From Mesaphorura yosii (lineage: Eukaryota > Arthropoda > Collembola > Poduromorpha > Tullbergiidae), in NCBI GenBank assembly GCA_009869945.1, contig WIXG01000047.1, positions 1 through 64,000 on the forward strand: a DNA stretch of 64,000 bases, written 5' to 3'. Positions within the stretch are counted from its first letter, which is position 1. Every line of letters begins with the position of its first letter. The notes below the pieces were generated by a model. The model saw only the letters and a program-made list of their open reading frames with translations. It ran no database searches and had not been told where the DNA came from. Shown here piece by piece: positions 49,568 to 61,633 of this stretch. Position numbers and translations under genes: made by a program.

Positions 49568-50720
49568 TTATAGTTGAGCAGGTTGGAACAATTCGATGAT
49601 TCCGATTACACCAGCAAGGATGAAGCATTTCTGGTATGCAGTGTACGGATCAGCACCCTGACTGTGACTATTCTGCTGATGCTTATGTGATGATTTAAAC
49701 CTTATTTGGAATCCTGGGCCAAAGCTTTCAACTTCCCCACCGCCATCGTCTTTCTCTGCCATTGATTTCATTTTCAGCTGAAAGAGTAACCGCATGCATT
49801 ACTTTCAACTGGGCGACCCTTGCTTCTGGGTTTCGTTAATTAGAATATTGGACTCACCTCAAACCTGCCACCATCTTTTGCTTTCTGCTTGCCACTGAAC
49901 CTGAACAATGGCTGTGCCATATGATTTCGCAGGATATACTGACGCTTCGAACCGTTATTTTTTGATTTGTCCTTGTGCTCATCCTTTTCTTTTTTCTTGT
50001 CCTTCTTTGGTTTGTCTTTGGGCTTGTCTTCTTTCGACTGCTTCAATTCCGTCGTCAGTGAAGCAATAACTACATTAGTTCCCGGATTACGAATCAGTAC
50101 CATCGGCTGAAATGAAATTACACCAAGTAAAGAGTCAGTGTTAAATTCTAAACAGCGATTGGAAATCCAACAACGAATTCTCACCGTATTGCTGGACTGC
50201 GTCATTTCTAAAGCAAATGCCAAAATGATGTCACCAGCACTTCCTTTCATAATGTAGCCCTGTGCGACTGGTTCGACTCGTGCTATTTCTGTGTTCTGCT
50301 GATTGTTGACTGAATACTGTGACAATGATAAACCAGCTGATGGGGAAGCGTACAGCGCAGCAGCAGAATGTGGCATTGGCTGTCCTTGTGCGATATTCCA
50401 TCCCATCGACGGTGACGAGCCAATCGGGCCAGCAACTCGTGCTTGTGGCATGGAACCCATGTTCATGGGCATTGGGCTCGGGGCATAACTTCCTCCTGTA
50501 GTTGGGAAACAGAAAATATAGACTTACTGCTGCAGTACTTCTTGGTTCTGGTAAGTATCGTCGAAAACGTATTTCGTTTCTTACCTTGCAACTTTGAGAC
50601 AATCAGAACATTTGAGGACTGGATTACGTCGACGGATGTAGAAGGAGGTAAATTACCTTGACCGATGCCAAGAACTTGCTGCGACGGTGGTGGGTAGCCA
50701 AAACCAAATTCGGAATTCAT
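49568..50720 (-). CDS. Unrecognised protein with Lys-rich linker and hydrophobic C-terminus
   Basis: Four exons (50720-50657, 50495-50185, 50106-49858, 49777-49568) with canonical splice sites join in frame to 277 residues. The N-terminus is Gly/Pro/Met/Ser-rich and likely disordered (MNSEFGFGYPPPSQQVLGIG). The central part has alternating strands (GYIMKGSAGDIILAFALEMT, PMVLIRNPGTNVVIASLTTE), then a strongly basic linker (KPKDKPKKDKKKEKDEHKDK). A second strand-rich part follows (RQYILRNHMAQPLFRFSGKQ, GPGFQIRFKS). The end, CFILAGVIGIIELF, is hydrophobic enough for a tail anchor. The two strand-rich blocks with an R.Y.L.NH..QPLFR motif loosely recall tubby/scramblase-like C2 folds, but that is only a guess. 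Head-to-head with the GST gene, 736 bases apart. Confidence 0.72.
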
Positions 50721-51456
50721 TCTTGAACTCTTGTAATTTGACGAATAAATGCAAGTGATGCTAGCACATCACAAGATTAATACAAAACCCATGAAATATG
50801 AACTGAAATTTGCAAACTCAGCCTGTCGAATGGTCGCTCACTTTTAATCTATAGCCTTGTGGTAAACTGTAACTCAGCCAATCAACAGTTGACTTAACGA
50901 GGATGCATTTGCATTATGATGCTGCGCGTTGCACGCGTGATGTGAGTCATGATACTCATAAACAATTAAAGCAATACGAGCGCGTGCAATACAGCTAATT
51001 TTTGTCATATGATATTGCTCAACTGTTGGGTGCTTAGTTTTGCATGCAGCTTGCTTACATTTTTATAAAATTATTCATTTTTAAAATGTGTTCCTTCAAA
51101 TATATCGACATCATACCGAGGATCCACTTGACGAAGAGTCTCACGCTGTCAATTAAACGAGACCCTAATTTGTTTTGCTCACATCGGTAAAGTGGAGAGA
51201 CAGTGCTGGATTACATAACTGGCAATGGAATATTCTGATTGCATAAGCTGGGACAATTTTAAGGCGTGTGTTGATATAATTTCGTGTGCGAATGGCTTAC
51301 ATCAAAGCGAGCACTTGTTACATTATATAGGGAAAGTCAAGGTTACTGAATTGAGTATAAATTGATTACCATTACATTACAAGAGCCACTTCCTTGAGTT
51401 CACATCCTTTCAGTCGTTTCAGTATAAAGTCACGACTAAAGTCTTGAGTTGGGAAG
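50721..51456. promoter_or_regulatory. Divergent promoter region, unknown gene and GST
   Basis: 736 bases between two diverging start codons. TATAAA occurs at 51356-51361 and 51423-51428 on the GST side; the first is a better distance from the GST start codon at 51457. No open frame of note. Regulatory role is inferred from position. Confidence 0.45.
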
Positions 51457-52336
51457 ATGGCGGGTAGAAACTTCAAACTGACTTACTTCGACGTCCGAGC
51501 CCTAGCGGAACCCATTCGTTGGATTTTCCATTATCACGGAATTCCATTTGAGGACAAGCGTATTGAGTGGAACTACCCGAAATGGTTTGAAGAGGAGAAA
51601 AGCAGTAAGATAACAGACAACAGATTCCACAGTTCCGAACTTGACCCGTTCTCAATCTGCCCCACGCAATTAATCCTGATCCCTTCTTGTATCAGAATTC
51701 TCAAGCACAGTGGGGCAGGTTCCGGTCCTCGAATTCGACGGTGGAAAAATCATGTGCCAGTCGCATGTGATTTCCAGATATCTTGCGAATGAGTTGAATT
51801 TTAATGGCGACACTAACCTGGAACAGTCACGCGCGGATGAAGTTGTGAGCATGATCTTTGACTTGTTCAATTGTAAGCCTTTTGTCTTTCATTGATTCAC
51901 AAAATTGAATGACCAATGAAATTCTTCTTCCCATACTTCAAATGTTTATCCTTATTTGGTAGTATGGCGGATGAAAATTTTCAGCATGAACGAAGAGTCA
52001 CGGGCATTTATGAAGGCTATGGTAGACATGAAGTTCCAGGTCTACTACGAACACTTTAACAAAATTCTTGAAAATTCAGCCGGAGAATATGTCATTGGAA
52101 CGAAATTGACTTACGCTGACTTTTGGCTGGCAAGTTTCATTGATGTATGGGATGGCCCAATCACTGACGACATGCCACGACCTGTCATGCCTTGGAACCT
52201 GCCCCTTCCGTCGGAGGCAGATTTCAAGTGTGATCTTTCCGCAAGTTACCCTAAACTACGTGCGCACAAGGAGAAAGTCAAAAACATTCCACAAATTAAG
52301 GCCTGGATCCAGAAGAGACCCAAAACACTTCTGTAA
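51457..52336 (+). CDS. Glutathione S-transferase, sigma class
   Basis: Cytosolic GST of the sigma (prostaglandin D synthase-like) class, which conjugates glutathione to lipid peroxidation products and electrophiles. Three exons (51457-51604, 51711-51872, 51963-52336) join in frame to 227 residues, slightly longer than the usual 200-205. The thioredoxin-fold N-terminus has the sigma signature KLTYFDVRALAEPIRW, with catalytic Tyr10, and GQVPVLEFDGGKIMCQSHVI, which binds glutathione. The second exon starts inside the Met-Gly-Gln-Val turn. The C-terminal helical domain has ENSAGEYVIGTKLTYADFWL. The extra length is an insertion of about 20 residues (PRPVMPWNLPLPSEADFKCD) before the last helix. Confidence 0.95.
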
Positions 52337-52549
52337 GCGGATAAGTCCTCAGAATGCTTTATTAACAATATAAAATTTAAAACTAAATGTAAGTTAACAT
52401 TCGACATAAATAGTTAAAACAGAACAATTTCAGCTTTGCACTCTTGTGAATGCAATATCTCAATTCAGATGGGGAATGCCCAAAAATCATGCAATCTTAT
52501 ATTTTCCAATGATACATTAAGGCAATTTCTCTTCCAAGTATAAGCGTGC

Positions 52550-55465
52550 TCAAATTCTTCTGATATCAAACGGTGCTGTAGACTGGATATTTAAGAAGAA
52601 TGCACCCTCACTTCCTGGCAGAAACGTCGATGGCACAATGTTGTATACTCCGGCCGGTACATTCGGGAGTTCGAGAATCACGAAACCTGGTCTTTAAGTC
52701 AAACAAATGTGAACTTAAACTAAAGATATGTAACGCAATTCGGATATCACGTACCTGAAAGGTCCCGTGGACTTCTTAAAGAATCCTGCACTACCGCTGC
52801 TTGAAGATGGGCCAACTTGTGCTGCCGTGTTTGTGCATATAACATCAAATCCAATTTGAAAATCTTTACTCGCCTTCAGGTCAATGATTAATTTTCCTTC
52901 CTGCTTCAGTTCGCACCGATAACAAGGATTGTTGACTGAGGTTGGGTGATTTGCACAACCACCGGCCGTGATTCCTTTCCATTCTCCAACTTCCCTTTTT
53001 CGGTACTTGCAAGCATTGATGATTTCACCCATTTTAAAATTGCAGGTTGAGTATACTCGAAGAGTGTAATGAATTGTCGTTGTTTTCTCGTACTGTGAAA
53101 CCACGAGTGTATACCGTTTCGACGAAATTCCGGTGGGCACAACAATTTTGCACAGGTAATGCGGTGAGTTGATACGAACTCCATCGATAATTGGGGCAGG
53201 GTCATCTAAAAACAAGGAAGCGTTGTTTATAGAACAGTGCGATGAATCTTTCAACTTCTAGACCTGAAAAACTTACAAGGGTAATAAACTCGCTTCCCGT
53301 CATTGTCATACACTAAAATCGTAATGTATTCGCGATTATCTTTGAAATCAATTATATCTGTAATGTGCCTCGTCAGCAACACCCAAACAGCGGCACCATT
53401 TCTGTTGGGGCAGGTAATTTCAATAGAAAACTGAGGATTATCTCCAATGGTGTAGACATCTTTTGCGGGTCCAAGCCCAGAATGCCAACTCTATGATAAA
53501 GTAGGCTGATATTAAACTCCGTTACACGAACACGAATTTACACCTGAATAGTACCTTGTGAGTGCAATATGTAAAAGAGAACAATTCAGGATTCCAATTC
53601 ATGTAGAATACGTCGAAAAACTTGATAATAGAAGCGTAGTCAATCCAAAAGACACCGTTGTCAAACATGGCGGCATTGTTAGGGTTGTAGTTCAATTGAG
53701 TCTTCATGTCTTCCGTCCAGTGCACCGTGTCCAGTTCTGAGTAATTTCCCTTCCATCGCAAGTGAGACCATGGATTCTTCAGGAGGAACAACTTCACACC
53801 GTTGGCAATTCGAACGTCAAGTACAGCGTACGCGTGAGTAGGAACCAGCCCTGCCCTGTCGGCTTCTTCTTCGGAAATCTCCCCGGTCGCCACTGTGACC
53901 AGCACGTGTCCAGCATTCATTTTGTTTTCGAGCATCTTGAAAGTCCTATCGCGCTCCGTGTCCGAGGAAATTGAAAGGCGTTCTGGAATCCACCCGGTCA
54001 AAGCATGCAAGTCGATATTCTGTTAAAAATAGCGAAATTAAAACACCTGTGCGGAGAATAATTCAGTGCAGAAAACATGCTTAAACGTTCTCACCGAGTT
54101 ACTTCCGGGAAAATCGTAACCTCCCATAACTTTCATATACGCCTTCTCCAGCAGACTGACCCACAACTCGCCTTTGTTACTTGTGTACGAGCAGAGAAAC
54201 TCACCATGACTTCCAACAGGTAAAAAGTCGTCAATTATCACTTTTCGTTGGACACCATTTAGCAAGAGTTTCACCATGTACTTCCCATACGGATTAACGA
54301 TTGGCTCGCCTGTGGTGTGATTCTGAGGATATATTATGCAGCGTATTAACTTCTTCCCAAATCGTCTCTCGTAACAAGCCGAAATAGCCAAACTTGCAAC
54401 AAAGGAACAATCTGAAACGATGGTTTGCTTGATGGTAAATGAGTCGATTCGATCGATCATTTTAGGCGACGAAAACATTTCATCCGGTCGCACCCACTTG
54501 CAGAAGACTCTCCTTTGTTTTGGTGATAATTTAAGCAAGCCATTCTTATCTTCAAAGGGTAAAATAAAATTGAACTGCTCTTTAAGGTCGATGGGTAGAA
54601 ATGGTAAGTAATCGATGCCATTTATGCGAGATGTTTTTAACAGCACTTGTTTCTCTTCTTCCGTGTACGTGGAACCAGGAGGAGCTGGGCTATTTACACT
54701 GCCAAGATAAGCATTGGCAGCAGGTGCTTGATTAACAATAGGTCTTTGAGGTGATTTTGGGGATGAGGTAGCAATTGGCTTCCCGGGAGTTAACAAATCT
54801 TTCAACGTCTCAGCACGTTCAAGCGCGTTGTTTGCAATTTGCTCTATTTTCTTCGATATGTCTGCCGGAATGCCAGATTTTGCTTTCTAGAGGAAAGATA
54901 AAATAGGAAACATTTGTACGAAATGGGAGAAAAGTATGAATGGGACTTACGGCTTCGATGCAAGCTTCAACTGCTTTAGTATAGAGATCAAAGGCTTCAT
55001 TTCTGTCATCAACGCTGCCCGTTGAATTCTCATCTACAGTAAGCGCCTGGTTCAGGAGAAAGTATGCTTTCTCCAGTAAAAGCTCTTCAGGTTTCTTTTC
55101 TCGTTTTTGTTCCGCCTGTTCTTTGGACTGTAAATCTTGGACCGCTGCATAAATGAACCGTTAGTAAGTTTCCTGACAAGAGTTGTAAGCTGAGCGTTCT
55201 AACCTGCTTGCAAGGCTGAGATTCTCTCATGGTACTGGCTGATCCTTTTCAGAATGGCTTCGTTATCAAATACTTGTTCAGCGTCTCCTTCATCGGCCGT
55301 ACCAGGATTTTCATCAGTGGCTCGCTGTAGGAGATAAATGGCTTCTGAATAGAAATAAATGGCCACAGGATAATTTTGTTGACGCTCAAATTCTACTCCA
55401 CGTTGAACCAGTTGACTAGCGTTGCGTACAAATTCAGTCCTAGCTGACGAAGAAGAGGATGACAT
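52550..55465 (-). CDS. Calpain-7 (PalB-type calpain with MIT domains)
   Basis: Cysteine protease that binds ESCRT-III through MIT domains and acts in endosomal sorting and cytokinesis. Seven exons (55465-55204, 55144-54951, 54886-54095, 54019-53555, 53490-53277, 53205-52755, 52691-52550) join in frame to 839 residues; human CAPN7 is 813. Two MIT domains come first (about 8-85 and 90-175: RGVEFERQQNYPVAIYFYSE; AYFLLNQALTVDENSTGSVD). The protease core follows with all three catalytic residues: Cys312 in SDCSFVASLAISACYERR, His478 in PTHAYAVLD and Asn498 in LLKNPWSHLRWKG. Two C2-like domains end the protein (GAAVWVLLTRHITD; GFFKKSTGPFR..GVYNIVPSTFLPG). The frame extends seven codons to an upstream TTG, so the ATG at 55465 was taken. 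There is no EF-hand region, as usual for calpain-7. Confidence 0.97.
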
Positions 55466-56083
55466 GTCAGAGATTTCGGATTTCAATATTATTCACTTTG
55501 CTGCCGTTTGCCTGCGTAAAAGCTGGAAGCATTTTCTATTCAGTTCTAACTTATGAAATTAAATTGCACTTGAAGAAGTCGGATTGAACAATTAACTAAA
55601 CGTGGTACCAGTGTCACTCGTAGACTGTCCAATTGCCAACAAACTATCCACAAGCTGACTACTCAACCTATGATGACTAACATGATAAGAATTTGCAAGT
55701 CAGAAAGTTGTAACGGTTTGAAGCTCGACAGCCTCAGCTCTCAGAGGCGATTTGAATTCATCTTTCACAACCAAATGTGAATATTTTAAAAGGCGCGTGA
55801 ATCGTGAATCGATGACATGCGAATGGACATGGACAATGTGCAATAATACAGTAGAATAATTTTTTTTAGCGCTTTTAATAATGGGGCTCTTATTTATTAG
55901 ATAACGATAACACGAGTAATAAATTATTGTTCCGTACCACATCGCATGAACTAATAAATTAATGGTGAACGTGAGATTAAGTGCGAACTGCTGATAACCC
56001 CTTCGGGTCTTAGCGTCTAGCGCCTGTGGCCTGCAAAAAGTAAGAATGACATTAAAAACTTAAAAATAAGTCAAATTGTCAGA
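55466..56083. promoter_or_regulatory. Shared upstream region of calpain-7 and the caspase
   Basis: 618 bases between two diverging start codons, AT-rich. A CCCCTTCGGG stem with a three-to-four base loop occurs at about 55999-56008 near the caspase side. By position it should contain both promoters. Confidence 0.5.
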
Positions 56084-57970
56084 ATGGAACACGTGCATCG
56101 AGACAAAATCCGCAAGAATATCAAGCGACTAAGCACAATTAAGAACATAGAGCAACTTTACGAAGAGCTGATCGCTAAACGAATTGTGTTTCCTAATGAT
56201 GTTGAAAAAATTAAAGCCAATGTAAGTCTAAAATCCATGCCGTCAAAAATATGATCACTAATTATAAGCTTTCGTTATTTATTTCAGAAGAACTATTTGA
56301 TTGCATCAGATCAAGCGCAAGAATTCTTTCTCCTGTACACCAAACGTGGTCCAGACGCATTTGGCATTCTCATTAATGCTTTGCGGAGAGTTGGTAATAC
56401 CGATGAAGCCAATGCCCTGGCCGAGGGGTTGGATCTCAGTTCCGTGAGAGGTTATGAGCATTATGAAGATGACACTGCAAGCTCAGGGTATGGCGAAAGC
56501 ATTGAGGCAAGTCCACCAAGCAGCTCCACTGCCAGCGGCAGTGGTGTTGGTTTTGCTAGACCACACAGTGCCAGCACCACGTAAGGGCCATTCTATTCTT
56601 ATTCGGATTTTATTTGATGCATAATTACAAAAATCCGAATTGGTTTTCATAGGCTCCTACCCCAGTGTTCACCGGTGCATATGAGAGAAAGATCTAGCAG
56701 TACAGGGCAAGCTACGCCAAGATCAACCAGAGCGCGAGCAAGAGCAAAAAGAATTACGATGGAATCGCTTCCGCCTTTGAATATAAAATTGCAGTTACAA
56801 GCATCGACATTGTACAACATGGGAATTCATGATGTAAGCTTTCAGTGAAGTATTCTTACCGGCATCTTGAAAAAAAATGACGTATTTTGCTTACTCGTAG
56901 GCTTATCCAATGATGTCAAATCCTCGTGGGTACATGCTGATTATTAACAACATAAATTTTGCTGGAAATCCAAGTGCAAATCGCACCGGTGCGGAAAAGG
57001 ACACCGAAAACTTGCGAACTCTGTTTGAGGCATTACATTTCAATGTTATTTCTTATCACAATGTCAAGAAGAAAGATTTATTCGCACCAGGTGATGGTAT
57101 TATCGACATTTTCTTGAGCAAATTTTCAAATGAAGATTGTTGCATCGTTGCTGTAATGTCTCATGGTGGTGAAGGGTATTTCCTCACTGTCGACTCGGAG
57201 CATACTCTCAACTCTAGTAAAAATCGTGTCTCAATTTGGAAGGATCTGCTACCTAAATTCAACAATCGTCATTGTCCTAAACTTCAACATAAGCCTAAGA
57301 TCTTCATTATACAGTCTTGTCGTGGTGAAGTGCGGGACAGAGGAGTTTCACGCGTCCAAACAGATTCGAGGTATCCTCTCGCATCATCTTCGTCTGCGAA
57401 CCGATCGTTTGACGCTAACAAAAGCGCGGAACACGAGCCTGAGGATAGCGAGAGTGATAAGGAGCAAGATCGAATTCCATCATTCGAAGATATGATTCTA
57501 TGCCAGAGCACAGTGCCTGGTTTCGTCTCAAATCGCGATGTCGAGAAAGGAACGTGGTATACATAATTTGATCGTTTGGTCCCGCATAAACGCGAAATGA
57601 TTTGTTCATGTCATGCATTTTTTTTACATGTTCCAGGTACATTGAGTCATTGTGTCGAGTGATTAGCACGTACGCCCACAACACGGAGCTTACGAAAATG
57701 CTCAAAAAGGTTTGAAACAAAATTGTGTCCGAAAGATCTTGAATCTCGAATGTTTTCTTAGTTGCGATCCTTTCACTTTTTTAGGTCGGACTATTGATGC
57801 GTTCGATAAGTTCGGAGTACGGCGAAAAGCAAATGTGCTCCTACTTAGACGCTGGCTTTCATTACGAGTTGTACTTTAACCCTGGACTCACTGTAGATGA
57901 GGATCAAGAGTTGGCTGAGAAAGCAACGGATAGTTTATTAATGGGCGTGGATGCAGGAAAGTATTGTTGA
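56084..57970 (+). CDS. Initiator caspase with CARD (Dronc / caspase-2/9 type)
   Basis: Apoptosis-initiating cysteine protease that would be recruited to an Apaf-1/Dark-like platform through its CARD. Six exons (56084-56221, 56288-56580, 56653-56833, 56901-57556, 57637-57709, 57785-57970) join in frame to 508 residues. The CARD occupies about 1-95 (RLSTIKNIEQLYEELIAKRI; LLYTKRGPDAFGILINALRR). A Ser/Arg-rich prodomain linker follows. The p20 part has GYMLIINNINFAG, catalytic His292 in MSHGGEG and Cys344 in IIQSCRGE; QSCRG replaces the common QACRG. A 60-residue acidic, Ser-rich linker (HEPEDSESDKEQDR) with several Asp lies between p20 and p10 and is the probable cleavage region. p10 has CQSTVPGFVSNRDVEKGTWY. 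The exact orthologue class is not settled. Confidence 0.94.
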
Positions 57971-59541
57971 AATGTTTGGCTTTGAGAAATGATACACACA
58001 TTTGATTAACCTTCAACCGTCCGCACTTAACGTACAAAGAAACCGGCGCCGGATGCCGATCTCAGTCGAAGAAAACAAGTGATCTCAATCGATTAACTTG
58101 CAATATTTTGTTTTAATGAAGGTACTTGTATTCATAGCATAGCATAGGTTAGGAATTGTGATTGCAATCACATTGAAGTCAATTATTTTTGAGAGGACCT
58201 TGAACTATATTTTGAATTAACTTTTGAGTTCCTCATTCCGATTGCCATGTACCAGTCTTTTTTACGTTTTATAGCCATTTTATTTTTGTTTTGTTTAGAG
58301 AAAGCGCAAATGCTCACATTTTAGTGATATTAATTAATTTATTGCCTGTAATTAAATGAGAATAAAAATACTTATATTTTAACACAGTGTGAGTTTCAGT
58401 TGATTGGTTGGTACACCAGCGTGCCACCGTTACGTTGTGTGTGCCTATGCAGGGCTCCACGAATTGGCAGACAAAATTCGCATTCTCTCAAAATCAAGCC
58501 AAAATTCAGTGAAACACTGTAAATCACCAAATTGTACAAATGACAGCACCAGCCCGAGACTCGAGAATGATGCGGCAAAATTGTAAGGTAATGCAAAAGT
58601 CGTTCCTTCGGATTAATTCACTTTCAGAGTTTAATCCACAGAACTTTTCATGGTTTGATTGGTTCGACTTCGATTTAACTATTGTTGAACAGCTGAACAA
58701 AGAATGACAAAAGACATCTTTGTAAGTTTCTGCTTGTACTTGTACTACGTACCATTTGAGCGAAGCAATCGCTTGGAAGTGGATAATGCGATTATTACGC
58801 AATAGAATTCTTTGTATTCAGTAGCCAGGCAGACTGCGCTGCACTGAATAAACGCAGACACAAGCCACAAGCCACAGCAAGAGTGAGCACGTATACGAAT
58901 TAACAACAAGTGTGCAAAAATATCAGCTGATAGTGGTCTTTCCTTTATGTATTTATTTAATGTACGATGTACGATTTTAGTACGAAATCACTTCGGATCA
59001 AATAGTTGCAGCAAAAAACTTGGCTCACTACGAAGCGAAGGCCTGATCACGCACGCACTGTGTCCTGTGTCTGTCTGACGATAGGCATTTTTTTTATTAC
59101 TTTTTGATTTAGCCTATTAAAGAAACGTGGAGTTGCAACAATTCTAATTCTTAAGGCAATATTTAGTTTAAGGTGAACACCATGTAGCACAAATTAAATC
59201 GTCCAGCGACGTTTATGTGCAATTTCAAGGTTCAGCTCAAATCACGTAAGTTCATAGAAAGTATTATCAGTTAGAGCATCTGCGTAGTTCGCTTCGCAAT
59301 TGCATTCATGCAATTCCTGATACTAAAACCTCTAACTAACAATGGCGTGATTCGTATATTTGTTATTTTAGTCTTTGATGAGTCTAATCTGTACTGTTTC
59401 AAATTAGTAAATGGCTTCTGCCGAATTCTTAGAGTAATATTTTATGGGAATGTATGACAAACTTTTCAGGCTTCTGGAAATGCTACTGACGGACGACTCG
59501 GTGGGGCGCAGCGTATCACTCAAATCAGATCTGTCAGCAGA
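57971..59541. other. Intergenic, caspase 3' end and MOSPD upstream region
   Basis: 1.6 kb. AATAAA at 58361-58366 fits the caspase transcript end. The remainder is AT-rich with short frames on both strands and no supported gene. The right end (about 59470-59541) may be MOSPD 5' untranslated sequence. Confidence 0.5.
58361..58366 (+). terminator. Candidate polyadenylation signal of the caspase gene
   Basis: AATAAA 391 bases after the caspase stop codon, in an AT-rich stretch followed by further T runs. The first canonical hexamer I noted on this strand after the gene. Confidence 0.45.
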
Positions 59542-60548
59542 ATGGATCTTCTCGGGAGAAATGCCCGTGGTCTTGGACCCCAAAACAATGACGATGATCC
59601 ACCGGAAGTTTTAAGGGAACCACCAAAGATACCAGTGTTTGTCTTCCCAGCAAGTATATTCTTTAACGGAACTCAGCAGAAAGAACATCAGCGGCAAATA
59701 TTAACTATTTACAATCCGTATGAATTTCCCATCAAATTCAGAGGTATTTTTATAAGATATACAACCGATACCGAATGTTAACATAAAATCTGAATAACCT
59801 GTGTGCCTTTTATGTATTCAGTTTTGTCAACTTCGCCGGAGTACTATACCGTCATCAATCCGGAAGGTTCAATCAAGGCAAAGAATTGCGTTGACTTGAT
59901 CCTCCGGCTGACGCGGGCCGTGCCACACGATTCGCCAACGCCTCTGGAGAGCAAATTTCGTGTACAAGTACATGACGTTGAAACAAAACAACCGTTGGGT
60001 AAACAATCAATGCAATATACAAGAGTATGATTTAATTTAGTCCTATTCAACTAATTTCAACCTTGGCTTTCTAATTACAACCAGGCCGCAAGGACGTTCC
60101 GTCAACAATATATTATGGTCAACAGCAGCAGCAACAGCATCTGCCACCAACAACGTCGTCATTGGGCTTTGGTGGGCGGCGTTCTTCGGAAAATTTGATG
60201 TCGGCCTCGGGAGGAGATATTGACGACGCGTTGAGTGAAGGGATGGAGTACTACAGTTCGAAAGGCCGTCAACAACAAGGAAGGCAGCAGTACATGTACC
60301 ATCACCCCAACAATCCAAACAACATAAATTATATTGCAATCGCGATTGGAATTATTTGCATCATCGGCTTGACGCTCCCGAATGAATCGGAGCTTGACAT
60401 TGACCTCACCCCGACTCCAGTCGTAACGTCTACCCACAACCGATCAATTGTGTCAGTTCTTCCTTCCTACCTGCATTTGTCACTCAATCAGAAACTTCTG
60501 ATTGCGTACACACTCGGACTAGTTACGATGGTCTTGTTCAGACCTTGA
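59542..60548 (+). CDS. MOSPD1/3-type protein (MSP domain, two membrane segments)
   Basis: Member of the motile-sperm-domain family; MOSPD1/3 sit in the ER membrane and bind FFAT or FFNT motifs through the MSP domain to form contact sites. Three exons (59542-59743, 59822-59998, 60085-60548) give 280 residues. The MSP domain spans about 30-130 (IPVFVFPASIFFNGTQQKEH; TIYNPYEFPIKFRVLSTSPE; CVDLILRLTR). The exon junction LGRKDV matches the family's LGRKEV. A Gln-rich disordered linker (YYGQQQQQQHLPP) is longer than in vertebrates. Two membrane segments end the protein (YIAIAIGIICIIGLTLP; LSLNQKLLIAYTLGLVTMVL), the latter being the most conserved MOSPD stretch. Confidence 0.95.
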
Positions 60549-61633
60549 AAATGAACGCATTATTAACACAAAATTCGAATTTGGGAACGATTGTTGTGAT
60601 ATAATTATTATTAATTAATGACTCTTACAAATTCAGTTGCTGTATAAGCTTTCTTCTGCGCTGTACATAAAGAGCAATTCATTTCCGTTTTACTTGGAGA
60701 TTTTAATGTTAGACTTTCTTGTGAAGCAGAGGCAGCTCTCCTCTACAGCTTCTTGAAATGGCCGGCAATATTTAGAGCTTGTAAGTTTTGCCTAAGCTTT
60801 TAGTGGAAAAATAGCAAGCGCAAGCGAGGATGGTATTTCTTAGAGCGTCGTGTTTTTTCTGAAGTGTTTTGTAGTTTGTTGGACTGCGTGTGTACATTTG
60901 TTTTTTGTTAGGGCTTACATTTTACTGTATTTCTTACTCGATATCTGTCCTAGCATTAGGATCGTAAACTATTAGTATAACAGATGTAAATACGCGTAGA
61001 TAGAATAATGGAATATTCTCATAATTTAAAACTTCGATACAAATTAACGAGCCATATTGAATGAATGATGTATTTGTAGGTCATGTGTGAGTTAGCACTT
61101 GCAATTGTGATGTGAGTGGTTTGTCGTGTGGACAATGACAATCTACCTAAGAGGAATTAATAAGAAACTAGTTTTGAGGATCTTACACAAAATTCTCTGT
61201 ATTATCCAAATATGCACTGTAAGTTTACTATTATGACAAAATACACGAAAACAGAATAAAAATATTGCCAATCGTTTTGTATCGCTCAATTTTAGCGAAA
61301 AGTTTCAGTTTATAGTTCATTGGATGCGGGCCTTGTCATTATAGACGAGGATGCCTTAAATTCATGCAATTGCTCGATTTGAGAATCAAACAGCCAAGCC
61401 GATGCGCGTCATCCTCGCTCCATTCGCTGTCAAAAATCGGACAAGTCGTTATCTTTGTAAAGTCTTATCACTGATGCGCCTTCATTTGTGAAACCTTCAA
61501 CTCGAAATTCTGTATCCTCTGTTGAAGTGACACAAGCTTGGAAATCGGTGAAAGGGACTCTCTTCCACTTTTCTGTAGTGTCTCACCCACCCAAACCATC
61601 AACCTCAATCCGGGCTCACGCTCGAAGACGGCA
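60549..61633. other. MOSPD 3' flank and intergenic
   Basis: 1.1 kb, AT-rich. An AATAAA at 61255-61260 is a plausible end for a long MOSPD 3' untranslated region. No open frame of note and no repeat or RNA gene seen. Confidence 0.45.
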
